In this document: piece by piece, positions 15,436-28,329 of the stretch | Layout of the letters: the number at the start of each line of letters is the position of its first letter | How positions within the stretch are numbered: the stretch's first letter is position 1 | Origin: Luteimonas wenzhouensis | GTDB lineage: Bacteria; Pseudomonadota; Gammaproteobacteria; Xanthomonadales; Xanthomonadaceae | DNA: 64,000 nucleotides | Assembly: GCF_007859305.1 (NCBI RefSeq) | Contig: NZ_VOHE01000005.1 | Coordinates: forward strand, 1-64,000 | Reading direction: 5' to 3' | The notes under the pieces: generated by a model | What the model saw: the letters and a program-made list of their open reading frames with translations, nothing else | The model's database searches: none | Told to the model about the DNA's origin: nothing | Made by a program: the position numbers and the translations under genes

Positions 15436-16523
15436 TGCCCTGGTTCCGCGCCAGCGCCGGGGGACGCCGCCGGCAGTTCGATGAAGAAGGTACTGCCCTG
15501 CCCGGGCCGCGACTCGGCCCGGATGCTCCCGCCATGGCACTCGGCCACCCGCCTCGCGATCGCGAGACCGAGTCCGTGGCCGCCGCCCTGGTTGCTGCCG
15601 TGCAGGCGCTGGAACGGCAGGAACAGCTTGTCAGCATAGCGCATGTCGAAACCGCATCCGTGGTCGGTGACCGCCAGCTGCAGGCGCCCGTCGCTGACCG
15701 CGCCCTCGACCGTGATCCGCACCTCGTCGCGGTCGGCCGAGAACTTCCATGCATTGTCGAACACTTCCCGCAGCAGCACCTTGATCCAGTGCTCGTCGCC
15801 GCGCGCCCACAGGCCCGGGGCCACCTCGATCCGGGCTGCGCGGCCGCGGTCGCGGTCCTGCAGTTCGGCCGCCACCCACTCGCACAGCAGGCTCACGTCC
15901 ACCGGCTCCTGGCGCATGGGCTGGCGCGAAGCGCGCAGGAACTCCAGCAGCGCCTGCACCAGCTGGTCGGCGCGCGCGGCGGCGGCGCGGATGCGCTCCA
16001 GGTCGGGCCGGCCGTCCGCCGCCACCTGGCCGGTCTCGTCGAGCCGGGCGGCGAATCCGGCGATGCTGCGCAGCGGCGCGCGCAGTTCGTGCGACAGGCC
16101 GTGCGCCAGGTACTCCTGCAGGGTGGCGCTGTCCTGCTCGCGCAGGTGGTGCGCGCGCTCGGCGGTGAGATCGTCGCAGCGCAGCAGCAGCGCGCCGCCA
16201 TCGCCGGGCAACGGCGACAGTACGATCCGGCGGGCCGGGCCGGCGGCGGCGTCCGCGCCGGACTCGAGCACCAGCCGCGGCGCGCACGCCTGCGCCGGGG
16301 CGGCGAGCAGGGCGTCGATGGCATCGGCGACCGCGGGCTCGAACACCTGCCGGTGCGCTCGCTGGCCCTGCAAGGCCGCCGCCGGCTGCCCGGCCAGGGC
16401 GGCCAGCGCGGCATTCACCAGCAGCCACTCGCCCTGGGGCGAGAGCACGGCCAGCCCGGCATCGGCGGATTCGAAGGCCAGGCGGTACAGCGACGTCGGC
16501 TTGGTGTCCACGACTCCCCGCAT
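15432..16523 (-). CDS. PAS-type sensor histidine kinase
   Basis: 363 residues, no membrane segment, so cytoplasmic. An N-terminal PAS-like sensing region runs to about residue 120 (LYRLAFESADAGLAVLSPQGEWLLVNAA). The phosphorylated His is in GLSHELRAPLRSIAG. The catalytic domain has an N box (EVFDNAWKFS), G1 (VTDHGCGFD), F box (LFLPFQRLH) and G2 (GGGHGLGLAIARRV). The HELRAPLRS motif is the class seen in bacteriophytochrome-like kinases, although no GAF/PHY domain is present. It forms a pair with the overlapping receiver. Confidence 0.88.
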   Translation of the reverse strand: MRGVVDTKPTSLYRLAFESADAGLAVLSPQGEWLLVNAALAALAGQPAAALQGQRAHRQVFEPAVADAIDALLAAPAQACAPRLVLESGADAAAGPARRIVLSPLPGDGGALLLRCDDLTAERAHHLREQDSATLQEYLAHGLSHELRAPLRSIAGFAARLDETGQVAADGRPDLERIRAAAARADQLVQALLEFLRASRQPMRQEPVDVSLLCEWVAAELQDRDRGRAARIEVAPGLWARGDEHWIKVLLREVFDNAWKFSADRDEVRITVEGAVSDGRLQLAVTDHGCGFDMRYADKLFLPFQRLHGSNQGGGHGLGLAIARRVAECHGGSIRAESRPGQGSTFFIELPAASPGAGAEPGQ

Positions 16524-16621
16524 GGCGCACGCTGCGCGCGCCCAATGCGGCAAGTCTACGAGACCCGGGGGTGGATGCGCGGTGCAGGGCCGGGGCGCGC
16601 AGGCCGCCCCGAAGGCACGGT

Positions 16622-17728
16622 TCAGAACAGCTGGCCCTGCGCCCCGGGCGCGGGCGGGACGCCGAAGGCGGACGTGTCCAGCGGCGGCAGTCCGGGGAAC
16701 CCGAGCCGCCTGCGCGTGCGCGCGAAACGCTGCGCCAGCAGCTGCGCGAACGGCCCCTGCCCCTGCATGCGCCGCCCGAAGCCGCCGTCGTAGTCGCGCC
16801 CGCCGCGCATCTGCCGCACCAGGCTCATCACGTGCGCGGCGCGGTCGGGAAAGTGCAGTTGCAACCATTCCTTCCAGATTTCGCCCAGTTCGTGCGGCAG
16901 CCGCAGCAGCGCGTAGCCGGCGGCGCGGGCGCCGGCCTCGTGGGCGGCTTCGAGGATCGATTCGAGCTCGTGGTCGGTGATCGCCGGCACCACCGGCGCC
17001 ACCAGCACCCCCACCGGCACGCCGGCGTCGGCAAGCGCGCGGATCGTGCGCAGGCGGGTGTGCGGCGCGCAGGCGCGCGGCTCCATCCGCGCCGACAGGC
17101 GGTTGTCGAGCGTGGTCACCGAGACATGCGCATTGACCAGGCCCTGCGCGGCCAGCGGCGCGAGCAGGTCGAGGTCGCGCTGCACCAGCGCGCTCTTGGT
17201 CACCAGCCGGAACGGGTGGCGGAACTCGGCCAGCACCTCGATCAGTTCGCGGGTGATCCGGTAGCGGCGCTCGATCGGCTGGTAGGCGTCGGTGTTCACG
17301 CCCAGCGCGATCGGCGAGCAGCGGTAGCCCTTGCGCGAGAGTTCGGCGCGCAGGCGTTCGGCGGCATTGGTCTTGGCGAACAGCCGGGTCTCGAAGTCCA
17401 GCCCCGGCGACAGGTTCACCCACGCGTGCGACGGGCGCGCGTAGCAGTACACGCAGCCGTGCTCGCAGCCGCGGTAGGGATTGATCGACTGGTCGAAGCC
17501 GAGGTCGGGCGACTGGTTGCGGCTGATGATGCCGCGCGCGGCCTCTTCGTGGACGCGGGTGTCCGGGTGCGGGGCCGGGGCGGTGTCGTCGCCGGGGTCG
17601 CGCGCGTCCCAGCCGTCGTCGCAGGCCTCGATGGTGGTGGCCTCGTAGCGGCCGGGCACGTACGAGGCCGCGCCGCGCCCCTTGATCGGGGCGGTCGCCG
17701 GGGCCCTGGCTTTCGTCGCCATCGACAT
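16622..17728 (-). CDS. PA0069-family radical SAM protein
   Basis: 368 residues. The radical SAM cluster motif CEHGCVYCY (CxxxCxxC) follows NPYRGCEHG, and a TIM-barrel-like core continues with ALGVNTDAYQPIERRYRITR. Members of this family (SPL-like radical SAM proteins, PA0069 group) use a 4Fe-4S cluster and S-adenosylmethionine; the reaction is not known. Two possible ATGs (17728 and 17722) lie in tandem. The gene diverges from cardiolipin synthase with about 50 bp between. Confidence 0.85.
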   Translation of the reverse strand: MSMATKARAPATAPIKGRGAASYVPGRYEATTIEACDDGWDARDPGDDTAPAPHPDTRVHEEAARGIISRNQSPDLGFDQSINPYRGCEHGCVYCYARPSHAWVNLSPGLDFETRLFAKTNAAERLRAELSRKGYRCSPIALGVNTDAYQPIERRYRITRELIEVLAEFRHPFRLVTKSALVQRDLDLLAPLAAQGLVNAHVSVTTLDNRLSARMEPRACAPHTRLRTIRALADAGVPVGVLVAPVVPAITDHELESILEAAHEAGARAAGYALLRLPHELGEIWKEWLQLHFPDRAAHVMSLVRQMRGGRDYDGGFGRRMQGQGPFAQLLAQRFARTRRRLGFPGLPPLDTSAFGVPPAPGAQGQLF

Positions 17729-17779
17729 CCCGCTAGCCTAGCGCCGGGGCGTCGCAGCCGACGCGACGACGGGCCTGCC

Positions 17780-19225
17780 GTGCCGATTCTCGATCTCCTG
17801 CGACAGGGCTGGGACGCGCTCGCGGCGGTGCGGCACCTGCGGCTCTACCTCGCGTTGGGCTGGGCGGTGTACCTGCTGCTGCTCGGCGGCTGGATCGTGC
17901 TGCAGAAACGCGAGCCGGTGGCCACGCTGAGCTGGCTGCTGGGCCTGGCCCTGCTGCCCTACGTCGGCTTCCTGGTCTACCACGTGTTCGGCCCGCAGCG
18001 GATCCGCCGCCAGCGCCTGCGCCGGGCGAAGGTGCGCGGCGAACTGCCGACCCAGGACCTGGTGGACAACGAGGAGGTGGCCGAACTGGCGCGCATGGCG
18101 CACGAAGTCACCGGTCTGCCGATGACCACCGCCACCGACGTGCGCCTGCTGGTGGACGGCGCGGCCAAGTACGACGCGCTGCTGGCCGACATCGCTTCGG
18201 CGCGCGCGCACATCCACCTCGAGTACTACATCTGGCACCCCGACCGCACCGGCACCGCGCTGCGCGATGCGCTGGTGGAGCGCGCGAAGGCCGGGGTCAA
18301 GGTGCGGCTGCTGGTCGACGCCTTCGGCGGCGGCAAGTGCGCCAGGCTGTTCCGTCCGCTGGTGGAGGCCGGCGGCGAGCTGGCCTGGTTCCATCCCACC
18401 CGCTTCGGCCGCGTCTGGCAGCGGCCGTGGGCCAACCTGCGCAATCACCGCAAGCTGGTGGTGATCGACGGGCGCATCGGCTACACCGGCGGGATGAACA
18501 TCACCGACGACCAGAACGAGCGGGTCTATCCGGCGGCCTACCGCGACCTGCACCTGCGCCTGGAAGGCAACGTGGTACGCGCGCTGCAGCTGGTGTTCGT
18601 CGAGGACTGGGCCTACGCCACGGGCGAACGCGACTTCATCGGCGAGGTCGCGCGGCAGACCCCGCGCCAGCCGACCGGCCCGGTCTGCGCCCAGGTGGTG
18701 CCGTCCGGCCCCGATTCGCCGTGGGAGGCGATCCACCGCATGCACGTCGGCGCGATCCATGCCGCGCGCGAGCGGGTATGGCTGGTCACGCCGTACTTCG
18801 TGCCCGGCGAGGCGGCGATGATGGCGCTGACCTCGGCCGCGCTCGCCGGCCTGGACGTGCGCCTGCTGGTGCCACGGATGAGCGACTCGCGCCTGGTCAC
18901 GCTGGCGGCGCGCTCCTACTTCGGTCCGCTGCTGGTGGCCGGGGTGAAGATCTACGAATACGGCCCGCGGATGCTGCACACCAAGGCGCTGCTGGTCGAC
19001 GACAGCACCGTGCTGGTGGGCAGCGCCAATTTCGACCACCGCAGTTTCCGGCTCAATTTCGAGGTGTCGGTGCTGTTCGAGGACGCGGCGATGGGCGCGG
19101 CGCTGGCCCAGCTGATCGAGGGCGAGCTGGCCAGCGCCCCGCGCGTGCGCCAGGGCCGCCGCCGCAGCCTGCTCGGCGCGCGCCTGCCCGAGGCCCTGGC
19201 GCGGCTGCTGTCGCCGTTGCTCTAG
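17780..19225 (+). CDS. cls: Cardiolipin synthase (phospholipase D superfamily)
   Basis: 481 residues from a GTG start at 17780. Two N-terminal membrane helices (LYLALGWAVYLLLLGGWIV; LSWLLGLALLPYVGFLVYH) anchor it in the inner membrane. Two HKD motifs, HRKLVVIDGRIGYTGGMN and HTKALLVDDSTVLVGSAN, form the active site that joins two phosphatidylglycerols into cardiolipin. The frame stays open much further upstream, but that part is antisense to the radical SAM gene and has no family match. Confidence 0.92.
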   Translation: MPILDLLRQGWDALAAVRHLRLYLALGWAVYLLLLGGWIVLQKREPVATLSWLLGLALLPYVGFLVYHVFGPQRIRRQRLRRAKVRGELPTQDLVDNEEVAELARMAHEVTGLPMTTATDVRLLVDGAAKYDALLADIASARAHIHLEYYIWHPDRTGTALRDALVERAKAGVKVRLLVDAFGGGKCARLFRPLVEAGGELAWFHPTRFGRVWQRPWANLRNHRKLVVIDGRIGYTGGMNITDDQNERVYPAAYRDLHLRLEGNVVRALQLVFVEDWAYATGERDFIGEVARQTPRQPTGPVCAQVVPSGPDSPWEAIHRMHVGAIHAARERVWLVTPYFVPGEAAMMALTSAALAGLDVRLLVPRMSDSRLVTLAARSYFGPLLVAGVKIYEYGPRMLHTKALLVDDSTVLVGSANFDHRSFRLNFEVSVLFEDAAMGAALAQLIEGELASAPRVRQGRRRSLLGARLPEALARLLSPLL

Positions 19226-19434
19226 CCGCGGCCCGGACCCTCGCCCGCCGCTGCCGCCGGCCACGTCCCGACGCAGGCGCCGGCCGCGACGGTACCGCTC
19301 CGGCGCGGGCGCGGCCACGGGTCGCCGAAGCGGGGCCGCCGCCACGGCACGGGCGGTCGCTCCGCGGCGCCGGACGGCGTGCGCGCGCGGCGACAGGCGG
19401 TAGACTTGCGCCATCCCCGCAACGGAGCCTGCGC

Positions 19435-19716
19435 ATGCCCTGGTTGTTCCTGTTGCTCGCGGTCGCGGCGCTCGCGATCGCCTTCATGGCCTCGTCCATG
19501 GCGGTGGTGGTGGTTTGCCTGCTGGCGGCGATGGTCCTGCTGGTGCTGTGGGTGCTGGGCCTGCTGTCGCAACGCATCGACACGCGCAGCCGCGACGATG
19601 CGCAGATGCTCGACCCGCGCGAACTGCAGCGCATGCGGGAACTGGCCGAGGCCCGCCGTGCCGGCGCCGAGCAGCCGCAGGCGGCCGCGCCCGGCGACCC
19701 GCCACGCGCGTCGTGA
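19435..19716 (+). CDS. Small two-helix membrane protein
   Basis: 93 residues. Two adjacent hydrophobic helices ([18 protein letters not shown] and [20 protein letters not shown]) are followed by a charged cytoplasmic tail containing [20 protein letters not shown]. Such proteins sit next to pdxJ in xanthomonads; function unknown. It ends 28 bases before pdxJ and may be cotranscribed with it. Confidence 0.7.
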   Translation: MPWLFLLLAVAALAIAFMASSMAVVVVCLLAAMVLLVLWVLGLLSQRIDTRSRDDAQMLDPRELQRMRELAEARRAGAEQPQAAAPGDPPRAS

Positions 19717-19744
19717 GCATGGCGATGCCTGGATCCCGGCGCCC

Positions 19745-20497
19745 GTGAGCACGCGACTGAGCGTCAACCTCAACAAGATCGCGGTGCTGCGCAACTCGCG
19801 CGGCGGCGCGGAGCCGTGCGTGGTGCGCGCGGCGCGCACCTGCCTGGACGCCGGCGCCCACGGCATCACCGTGCACCCCCGGCCCGACGCCCGCCACATC
19901 CGCCACGACGACGTGCTCGCCCTGGCGGAGGTGTGCAGGGAGTACGGCGTCGAGTTCAACATCGAAGGCAACCCGTTCGCGCCGCCGCGCGAGGGGTACG
20001 CCGGCTTCGTCGCGCTGTGCGAGGCGGTGCGGCCGGCGCAGGCCACCCTGGTGCCCGACGACGACGCGCAGATCACCTCCGACCACGGCTTCGATTTCGC
20101 CCGCGATGCCGATGCGCTGGCGCCGCTGGTCGCGCGCCTGAAGGATGCCGGGTGCCGGGTCAGCCTGTTCGCCGACGCCGGCAGCGAGGTCGCGCACGCG
20201 GCGCGGATCGGCGCCGACCGGGTGGAACTCTACACCGGCCCCTATGCCGAAGCGTTCGCCGCCGGCCGCGCCGGCGACGTGCTGCCCGCCTTCGCCGCGA
20301 CCGCGACGGCGGCGCAGGCCGCCGGACTCGCCGTCAATGCCGGCCACGACCTGAGCCAGGCCAACCTCGGCGCCTTCCTCGACGCGGTGCCGGGGGTGGA
20401 AGAGGTCTCGATCGGGCACGCGCTGATCGGCGAGGCCCTGTACGAAGGCCTGGCCACCACGATCGCCCGCTACCTGGCGATCCTCTCCCCGCGCTAA
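19745..20497 (+). CDS. pdxJ: Pyridoxine 5'-phosphate synthase
   Basis: 250 residues from a GTG start. Condenses 1-deoxyxylulose 5-phosphate with 3-amino-2-oxopropyl phosphate to pyridoxine 5'-phosphate. The signatures [43 protein letters not shown] and VNAGHDL match the family throughout the TIM barrel. Nearby ATGs at 19719 and 19725 are in another frame, which supports the GTG. It ends next to the exbD2 terminator. Confidence 0.95.
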   Translation: MSTRLSVNLNKIAVLRNSRGGAEPCVVRAARTCLDAGAHGITVHPRPDARHIRHDDVLALAEVCREYGVEFNIEGNPFAPPREGYAGFVALCEAVRPAQATLVPDDDAQITSDHGFDFARDADALAPLVARLKDAGCRVSLFADAGSEVAHAARIGADRVELYTGPYAEAFAAGRAGDVLPAFAATATAAQAAGLAVNAGHDLSQANLGAFLDAVPGVEEVSIGHALIGEALYEGLATTIARYLAILSPR

Positions 20498-20501
20498 AAA
20501 A

Positions 20502-20523
20502 AACGCCGCCCGAAGGCGGCGTT
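20502..20523 (-). terminator. Rho-independent terminator of the tonB-exbB-exbD operon
   Basis: AACGCCGCC/GGCGGCGTT pair around CGAA. On the minus strand the hairpin is followed by a run of T (complement of the A-run at 20496-20503), so it ends exbD2 transcription. On the plus strand it lies just after the pdxJ stop but lacks a T-run there. Confidence 0.85.
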
Positions 20524-20580
20524 GGAAACGTGTGGCGGTAAGCGGCCGGCGCGCTGCAGGCGGCGCCGGACGGTCGAGCT

Positions 20581-20997
20581 TTACTTCTTGACGAACCCGA
20601 TCTTCTGCATGTGGGCGTTCTTGGCCGCCGCCAGCACCTTGGCCAGCACGCCGTACTCGGCATCCTCGCTCATGTCGATCTCGAGCGTGGGCTGGTTGCT
20701 GATGTCGCGCTGGACCTCGGCCTCCATCATCTGGCGCAGGGCCGACAACGGGGTCGGGCTGTCGTTCCAGTAGATGGTGCCGCCGGCGTCGATCCGCAGG
20801 CGGATCGGCTCCGGCGGATCCACCGGGTTCTCCGGCGGGTTGAGCGAACGCTGCGGAAGGTCGATGTCGATCGGATAGGACACCTGCGGCGCCGTGACCA
20901 TGAAGATGATCAGGAGCACCAGCATGATGTCGCACAGGGGAATGATGTTGATGTCGGCCATCGGCGCGCCATCGCCACCACCTGATGAAAAAGCCAT
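20581..20997 (-). CDS. exbD2: ExbD-family biopolymer transport protein (second copy)
   Basis: 138 residues: short cytoplasmic N-terminus, one transmembrane helix ([20 protein letters not shown], with the essential Asp at its start) and a periplasmic domain. It couples the proton gradient to TonB within the ExbB-ExbD complex. Two exbD genes in tandem (the other at 21013-21441) are the rule in Xanthomonas, where exbD2 has been linked to functions beyond iron uptake. It lies 15 bases after exbD1 and the operon ends in the hairpin at 20502. Confidence 0.93.
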   Translation of the reverse strand: MAFSSGGGDGAPMADINIIPLCDIMLVLLIIFMVTAPQVSYPIDIDLPQRSLNPPENPVDPPEPIRLRIDAGGTIYWNDSPTPLSALRQMMEAEVQRDISNQPTLEIDMSEDAEYGVLAKVLAAAKNAHMQKIGFVKK

Positions 20998-21012
20998 CGT
21001 GCGTTCTCCCGA

Positions 21013-21441
<429 letters not shown>

Positions 21442-21470
21442 GTCGGATCTCCGTCAGTCTTGGGTCGGGA

Positions 21471-22211
21471 TCAGCGCGACTCGCCGACGCGGGAGCCGGT
21501 GGCGAAGAAGTCGTGCAGGTCGTGCGCGAAGGTGTCGAGCTTGTTGTTCGTGCTGCGGTTCAGGCGCACGAAGAAGTTGTAGCCCAGCACCGCCGGGATG
21601 GCCACGGCCAGACCAATCGCGGTCATGATCAGCGCCTCGCCCACCGGGCCGGCGACCGCGCCGATGTCGGCCTGGCCGGTGGCACCGATGCGGATCAGCG
21701 CGTTGTAGATGCCCCACACCGTGCCGAGCAGGCCGACGAACGGAGCGGTCGCACCGACGGTGGCGAGCACGGTCAGGCCGGCTTCCAGGCCCAGCGACTC
21801 GCGGGTCACCGCCTGGCGCAGGGCGCGGTCGACGAACTCGGAGCGGCTGAGCGACTCGGCCAGGCGCGAACCGTCGTGGCGCTGGTGGTGGGCGGCGGCC
21901 TGCGCGGCGTCGAGCGCGATCTTGGAGAACGGCTCGCTGCGCGGCTGCTCTTCCATGAAGCGGATCGCGTCCTGCGCGTTCGGGGTCTCCCAGAACGTCG
22001 CGATCACCCGGTCGGAGTTCTTCTTCAGCCGGATGTTCTTGATGAAGTTGTAGATGATCCAGTAGATCGACAGGACCGACATCAGGATGAGCACGATGAA
22101 CACGATCCAGTTGACCACGGTCATGTGTTCAATCAGGTTCGCGAAGCCCATCTGGGTCAGTGCCTGGGCGTTGCCGGCTCCGGCAGCTGGGGCGGTGGTT
22201 TCCTGCAGCAT
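21471..22211 (-). CDS. exbB: ExbB proton channel protein
   Basis: 246 residues, three transmembrane helices of the MotA/TolQ/ExbB family. The last two contain the conserved TVGATAPFVGLLGTVWGI and GPVGEALIMTAIGLAVAIPAV segments, which form the proton path with ExbD. Anchored in the inner membrane; it drives TonB. Positioned 82 bases after tonB and 29 before exbD1. Confidence 0.95.
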   Translation of the reverse strand: MLQETTAPAAGAGNAQALTQMGFANLIEHMTVVNWIVFIVLILMSVLSIYWIIYNFIKNIRLKKNSDRVIATFWETPNAQDAIRFMEEQPRSEPFSKIALDAAQAAAHHQRHDGSRLAESLSRSEFVDRALRQAVTRESLGLEAGLTVLATVGATAPFVGLLGTVWGIYNALIRIGATGQADIGAVAGPVGEALIMTAIGLAVAIPAVLGYNFFVRLNRSTNNKLDTFAHDLHDFFATGSRVGESR

Positions 22212-22293
22212 GACGCTTACCTTCTAGATGTTGTTGAGTGTAGGAGTTGGAACGGTGTAGCGGGTTGGAGAAACCTGCGGGGACCGGTGGCCG

Positions 22294-22962
<669 letters not shown>

Positions 22963-23049
22963 GCGTTGAACTCAAGTCTGGCTGGGCGCTCGGCGCCCCG
23001 TGGTCGTGTCGTAAACCGCCGCCGGTTTTCGGCGACGGGAATCCCCAAG

Positions 23050-23078
23050 CTTATACCAATCCGCTGGCGCGATACCAA
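23050..23078 (-). promoter_or_regulatory. Promoter of the tonB-exbB-exbD operon
   Basis: TTGGTA (23078-23073) and TATAAG (23055-23050) are spaced by 17 bases, 88 bases before the tonB start. No clear Fur box was seen by eye. Confidence 0.6.
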
Positions 23079-23098
23079 CAGGTTTCCCGTGCAATTGG

Positions 23099-24304
23099 TC
23101 AGTTGCTGCGCGAGAGGATGCGGCGTGCTTCCTCGGGCGAACGGATGCCCTTGTCGAGGGCGCGCTGGGCCGCTTCCTTGGCCTCCGCCAGGCGGCCCTC
23201 GTTGGACAGCAGCCTGGCGAGATTGAGGTAGGTCTCCCCGGTCGGCGCCAGCGGCGCGGCCTTCTGGTAGGCCGCGATCGACTCGGCCACGTTCTGCGGC
23301 TCGCCGAAGTAGTGCGCCTGGGCCAGGGCGATGTAGGTCTGGTAGTCGGGCGGCAGGATGTTCTTCTCCAGCCCCTCATTGATGATGCCTATCGCCCTGG
23401 CATGGCCGTCGTCCAGGCTCAGGTAGGAGGCGATGAGGTTGCGGTACTCGCGCTCCTCGGTCAGCTCGCCCCGGGCGCGCAGGGCCTCGTAGACCCCGGC
23501 CGCCTTCTCGTACTGGTCGGTCTGCAGGTAGACCGCGGCCAGGTTGAGCTGCGAGCGCTTGTCGTCGGGGGTGGCGGCGGCGATGCGCTCGGCCAGGCGG
23601 GTGGCCTCCTCGCCGCGGTCGCTCTCGGCGTAGGCCGCCATCAGCAGCTGCTGCCACTGGGTCTTGGCCTCGGGCGATTCGGCCAGCGGCTGGAGGGTGG
23701 CGATCGCCTCGTCGTAGCGCTCCAGGCGCAGCAGCACGTTGCCGCGCAAAGCGGCGATGTCCGGATCGGTGGTGCTGGTCTCGGCGACCAGCCGGTCGAT
23801 CGTGGCCAGGGCCTGGTCGTAGCGTTCGTCCTGCGCGTGCAGCTGGGCGATGATGTACATCACCTCATAGTGCTCGCGGTTCTTCAGCCCGTCGAACTCC
23901 AGCGCGCGCTCGAAGTACTCCAGCGCCTTGGCTTCGTCCTCGCCCAGCATCAGCGCGCCGGCGATGCGCGCGGCCACCGAGCGCTCGTACGCGTTGGACT
24001 TCTCGTCGGCGATGATCTCGTCGGCCAGTGCCTGGGTCCGGGCCACGTCCTGCGCCTCGTAGGCGTCCGAGAGCTTGCCCAGGCGGGTGCTCGACGCGCG
24101 CGAGGAGGCCCTGCCTTCGGGCTCCTTGCGGGTGGCGCCGGCGAACTTGTCGACCTGCTGCGCTTCGTCCGCCTTCGCCGCGCGCTCGGCCCGCCGCTGC
24201 TCGGCGCGGCTCGTGCCCTGGGCCAGCGCGGCAGTGGTCGCCAGCATCAGGCCGGTTGCCATCATCGCGGTCAGCAGGCGGGTCGGGAGCGTCTTGTGGG
24301 GCAT
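23099..24304 (-). CDS. Secreted TPR-repeat protein
   Basis: 401 residues. A signal peptide (MPHKTLPTRLLTAMMATGLM...ALAQ) precedes a charged linker and at least seven tetratricopeptide repeats from about residue 75 (for example ALEYFERALEFDGL, EAIATLQPLAESPEA, AAYQKAAPLAPTGETYLNLA). TPR arrays are protein-binding scaffolds, here probably in the periplasm. It lies between the M48 protease and the TonB operon, a fixed neighbourhood in xanthomonads. Partner unknown. Confidence 0.85.
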   Translation of the reverse strand: MPHKTLPTRLLTAMMATGLMLATTAALAQGTSRAEQRRAERAAKADEAQQVDKFAGATRKEPEGRASSRASSTRLGKLSDAYEAQDVARTQALADEIIADEKSNAYERSVAARIAGALMLGEDEAKALEYFERALEFDGLKNREHYEVMYIIAQLHAQDERYDQALATIDRLVAETSTTDPDIAALRGNVLLRLERYDEAIATLQPLAESPEAKTQWQQLLMAAYAESDRGEEATRLAERIAAATPDDKRSQLNLAAVYLQTDQYEKAAGVYEALRARGELTEEREYRNLIASYLSLDDGHARAIGIINEGLEKNILPPDYQTYIALAQAHYFGEPQNVAESIAAYQKAAPLAPTGETYLNLARLLSNEGRLAEAKEAAQRALDKGIRSPEEARRILSRSN

Positions 24305-24393
24305 GGGTCTGGCCTCGTGGCACGCGCGCTGTGGGGCGCGGGGGTTGGAAGGGTATTGCGAAACGGCGTCGGGGCGAAACCCCGGGGGGCCGT

Positions 24394-25185
24394 TCAGCCG
24401 CAGGCGGGTCGTCGTCCTGCCGCGCGCGCCTGCTGCCAGGTCGGCACGAGCTGCTCGGCCCGCGCCCGCAACTCGGCGATCCGGCTCTGGGGGTCGGGGT
24501 GGGTGGACAGCCACTGCGGCGGACGGCTGCCGCCGGCGGCGATCATGTTCTCCCACAGGCCCACCGCGGCGCGCGGGTCGAATCCGGCCTGGGCCATGAG
24601 CCGCTGGCCGACGACGTCGGCCTCGCTCTCCTGGGCGCGCGATCCCGGCAGCAGGAACCCGGTCTGCGCCAGCAGCCCGCCGCCCTGGGTGGCCAGCTGG
24701 CCGTAGTCGCCGGCGAGCGCGCCCAGCAGCTGGACCACGCCGGCCGCGCCCATCTGCCGGGTGATGCGCTCGTCGTGGTGGCGTTCGACCACGTGGCCGA
24801 TCTCGTGCGCGACCACCGCCGCCAGCTGGTCCTGGCTCCTGGCGACCTTGAACAGGCCGGAATTGATGCCGACCTTGCCGCCGGGCAGGGCGAAGGCGTT
24901 GGGCTCGTCCTGGGCGAAGACCGCGGTCTCCCACGCCAGCTGGCGCTGGGCGGCCGGAAGCTGGCGCACCAGCGCGTCGACCACGCAGCGCACGTAGGCG
25001 TTCTGGCGCGCATCGGTGCTGAGCGGACCCTTCTGCCTGGCCTCGGTGAAGGCCTGTGCGCCGAGCTGGTGGAGCTGCTGCTCGGACACCGCGCCCACGT
25101 ACTGGGTCCGCCCGGTGGACGAGGTCGTGGTGGCACAGGCGGACAGGACGCCGACCATCACCAGCGCGGCGAGGGAGTGCTTCAT
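24394..25185 (-). CDS. M48-family metalloprotease lipoprotein
   Basis: 263 residues. Lipobox LSAC at residues 14-17, then a peptidase domain with the zinc motif HEIGH (VVAHEIGHVVERH) and a downstream glutamate in SRAQESEADVVGQ. Similar to the LoiP/YcaL/BepA group that degrades misfolded outer membrane proteins in the periplasm. The WLSTHPDPQSRI element near the end is typical. The TPR gene starts 89 bases downstream, so the two may form one operon; their pairing recalls BepA, which itself combines an M48 and TPR part. Confidence 0.9.
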   Translation of the reverse strand: MKHSLAALVMVGVLSACATTTSSTGRTQYVGAVSEQQLHQLGAQAFTEARQKGPLSTDARQNAYVRCVVDALVRQLPAAQRQLAWETAVFAQDEPNAFALPGGKVGINSGLFKVARSQDQLAAVVAHEIGHVVERHHDERITRQMGAAGVVQLLGALAGDYGQLATQGGGLLAQTGFLLPGSRAQESEADVVGQRLMAQAGFDPRAAVGLWENMIAAGGSRPPQWLSTHPDPQSRIAELRARAEQLVPTWQQARAAGRRPACG

Positions 25186-25378
25186 GGACGTGGGTTCCGG
25201 GTACTGCAGGTGGCGAGTTTGGCGACGAAGATCTTAATTTTTCGTCAATCGGGCGTGATCGCCGCCACTGTATGCCGACTTCGTCGGGCTGCGCGTCCGA
25301 TGCCGCATGTTCCCGCCACCGCCGCCCCCCGCCGCGGCGGCCCCCCCGGGGGCGCCGCGAGCGACGAGCACCCCGGGG

Positions 25379-27892
<2,514 letters not shown>

Positions 27893-27901
27893 TCAGGCGA
27901 C

Positions 27902-27907
27902 ATTATA
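27902..27907 (-). promoter_or_regulatory. gyrB promoter -10 element
   Basis: A perfect TATAAT on the minus strand 76 bases before the gyrB start. No convincing -35 was found. The 503-bp recF-gyrB spacer (27827-28329) holds this element and otherwise only GC-rich sequence with no supportable gene. Confidence 0.5.
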
Positions 27908-28329
27908 CCGCGCGCACCGGCCACCACCGCGCCGGTGGTCGGGACCGTTTGCCGGCGGTTGGGGGCGCGGGCCGCAGCCCACGTGCGTGAGTGCCGGCGG
28001 AACCGTGGCGGCACCGGGACGGCGCGGGCGCAGGCTCCGCCAGCCACCGCGCACAGGCCAGGCGGGTCGTGACGGCGCCGGCGGCAGCGGGGGGCCGCGC
28101 GGACGGGCCGCGGGCGTCTCCACCCAGTCAGGCGCGCGGGGCAGGGCACACACCTGGGCCCGGCGCACCCCGGCCGCCACGCCCCCGCCTTCCGGCCCCA
28201 GGTCGCGGCTGAGCGGGACCCGCCCTCCGGACCCGCGATGAGGCCGACGCAGGCAGGAGCGCGAACACAGGCGTCAGGACGCACAGCCGGGCTGGCGACG
28301 CCCCGCCCTTGGCCGGGGCAGGGCGTCTG

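Noticed and set aside
16571..17779. Extended N-terminus of the cardiolipin synthase frame
   Set aside because: Upstream sequence is antisense to the radical SAM gene; the family N-terminus (membrane helices) begins at the GTG at 17780.
25186..25378. GC-rich hairpin downstream of gyrB as a terminator
   Set aside because: The palindromic sequence (about 25335-25361) has no following T-run in the gyrB direction; not strong enough to annotate.
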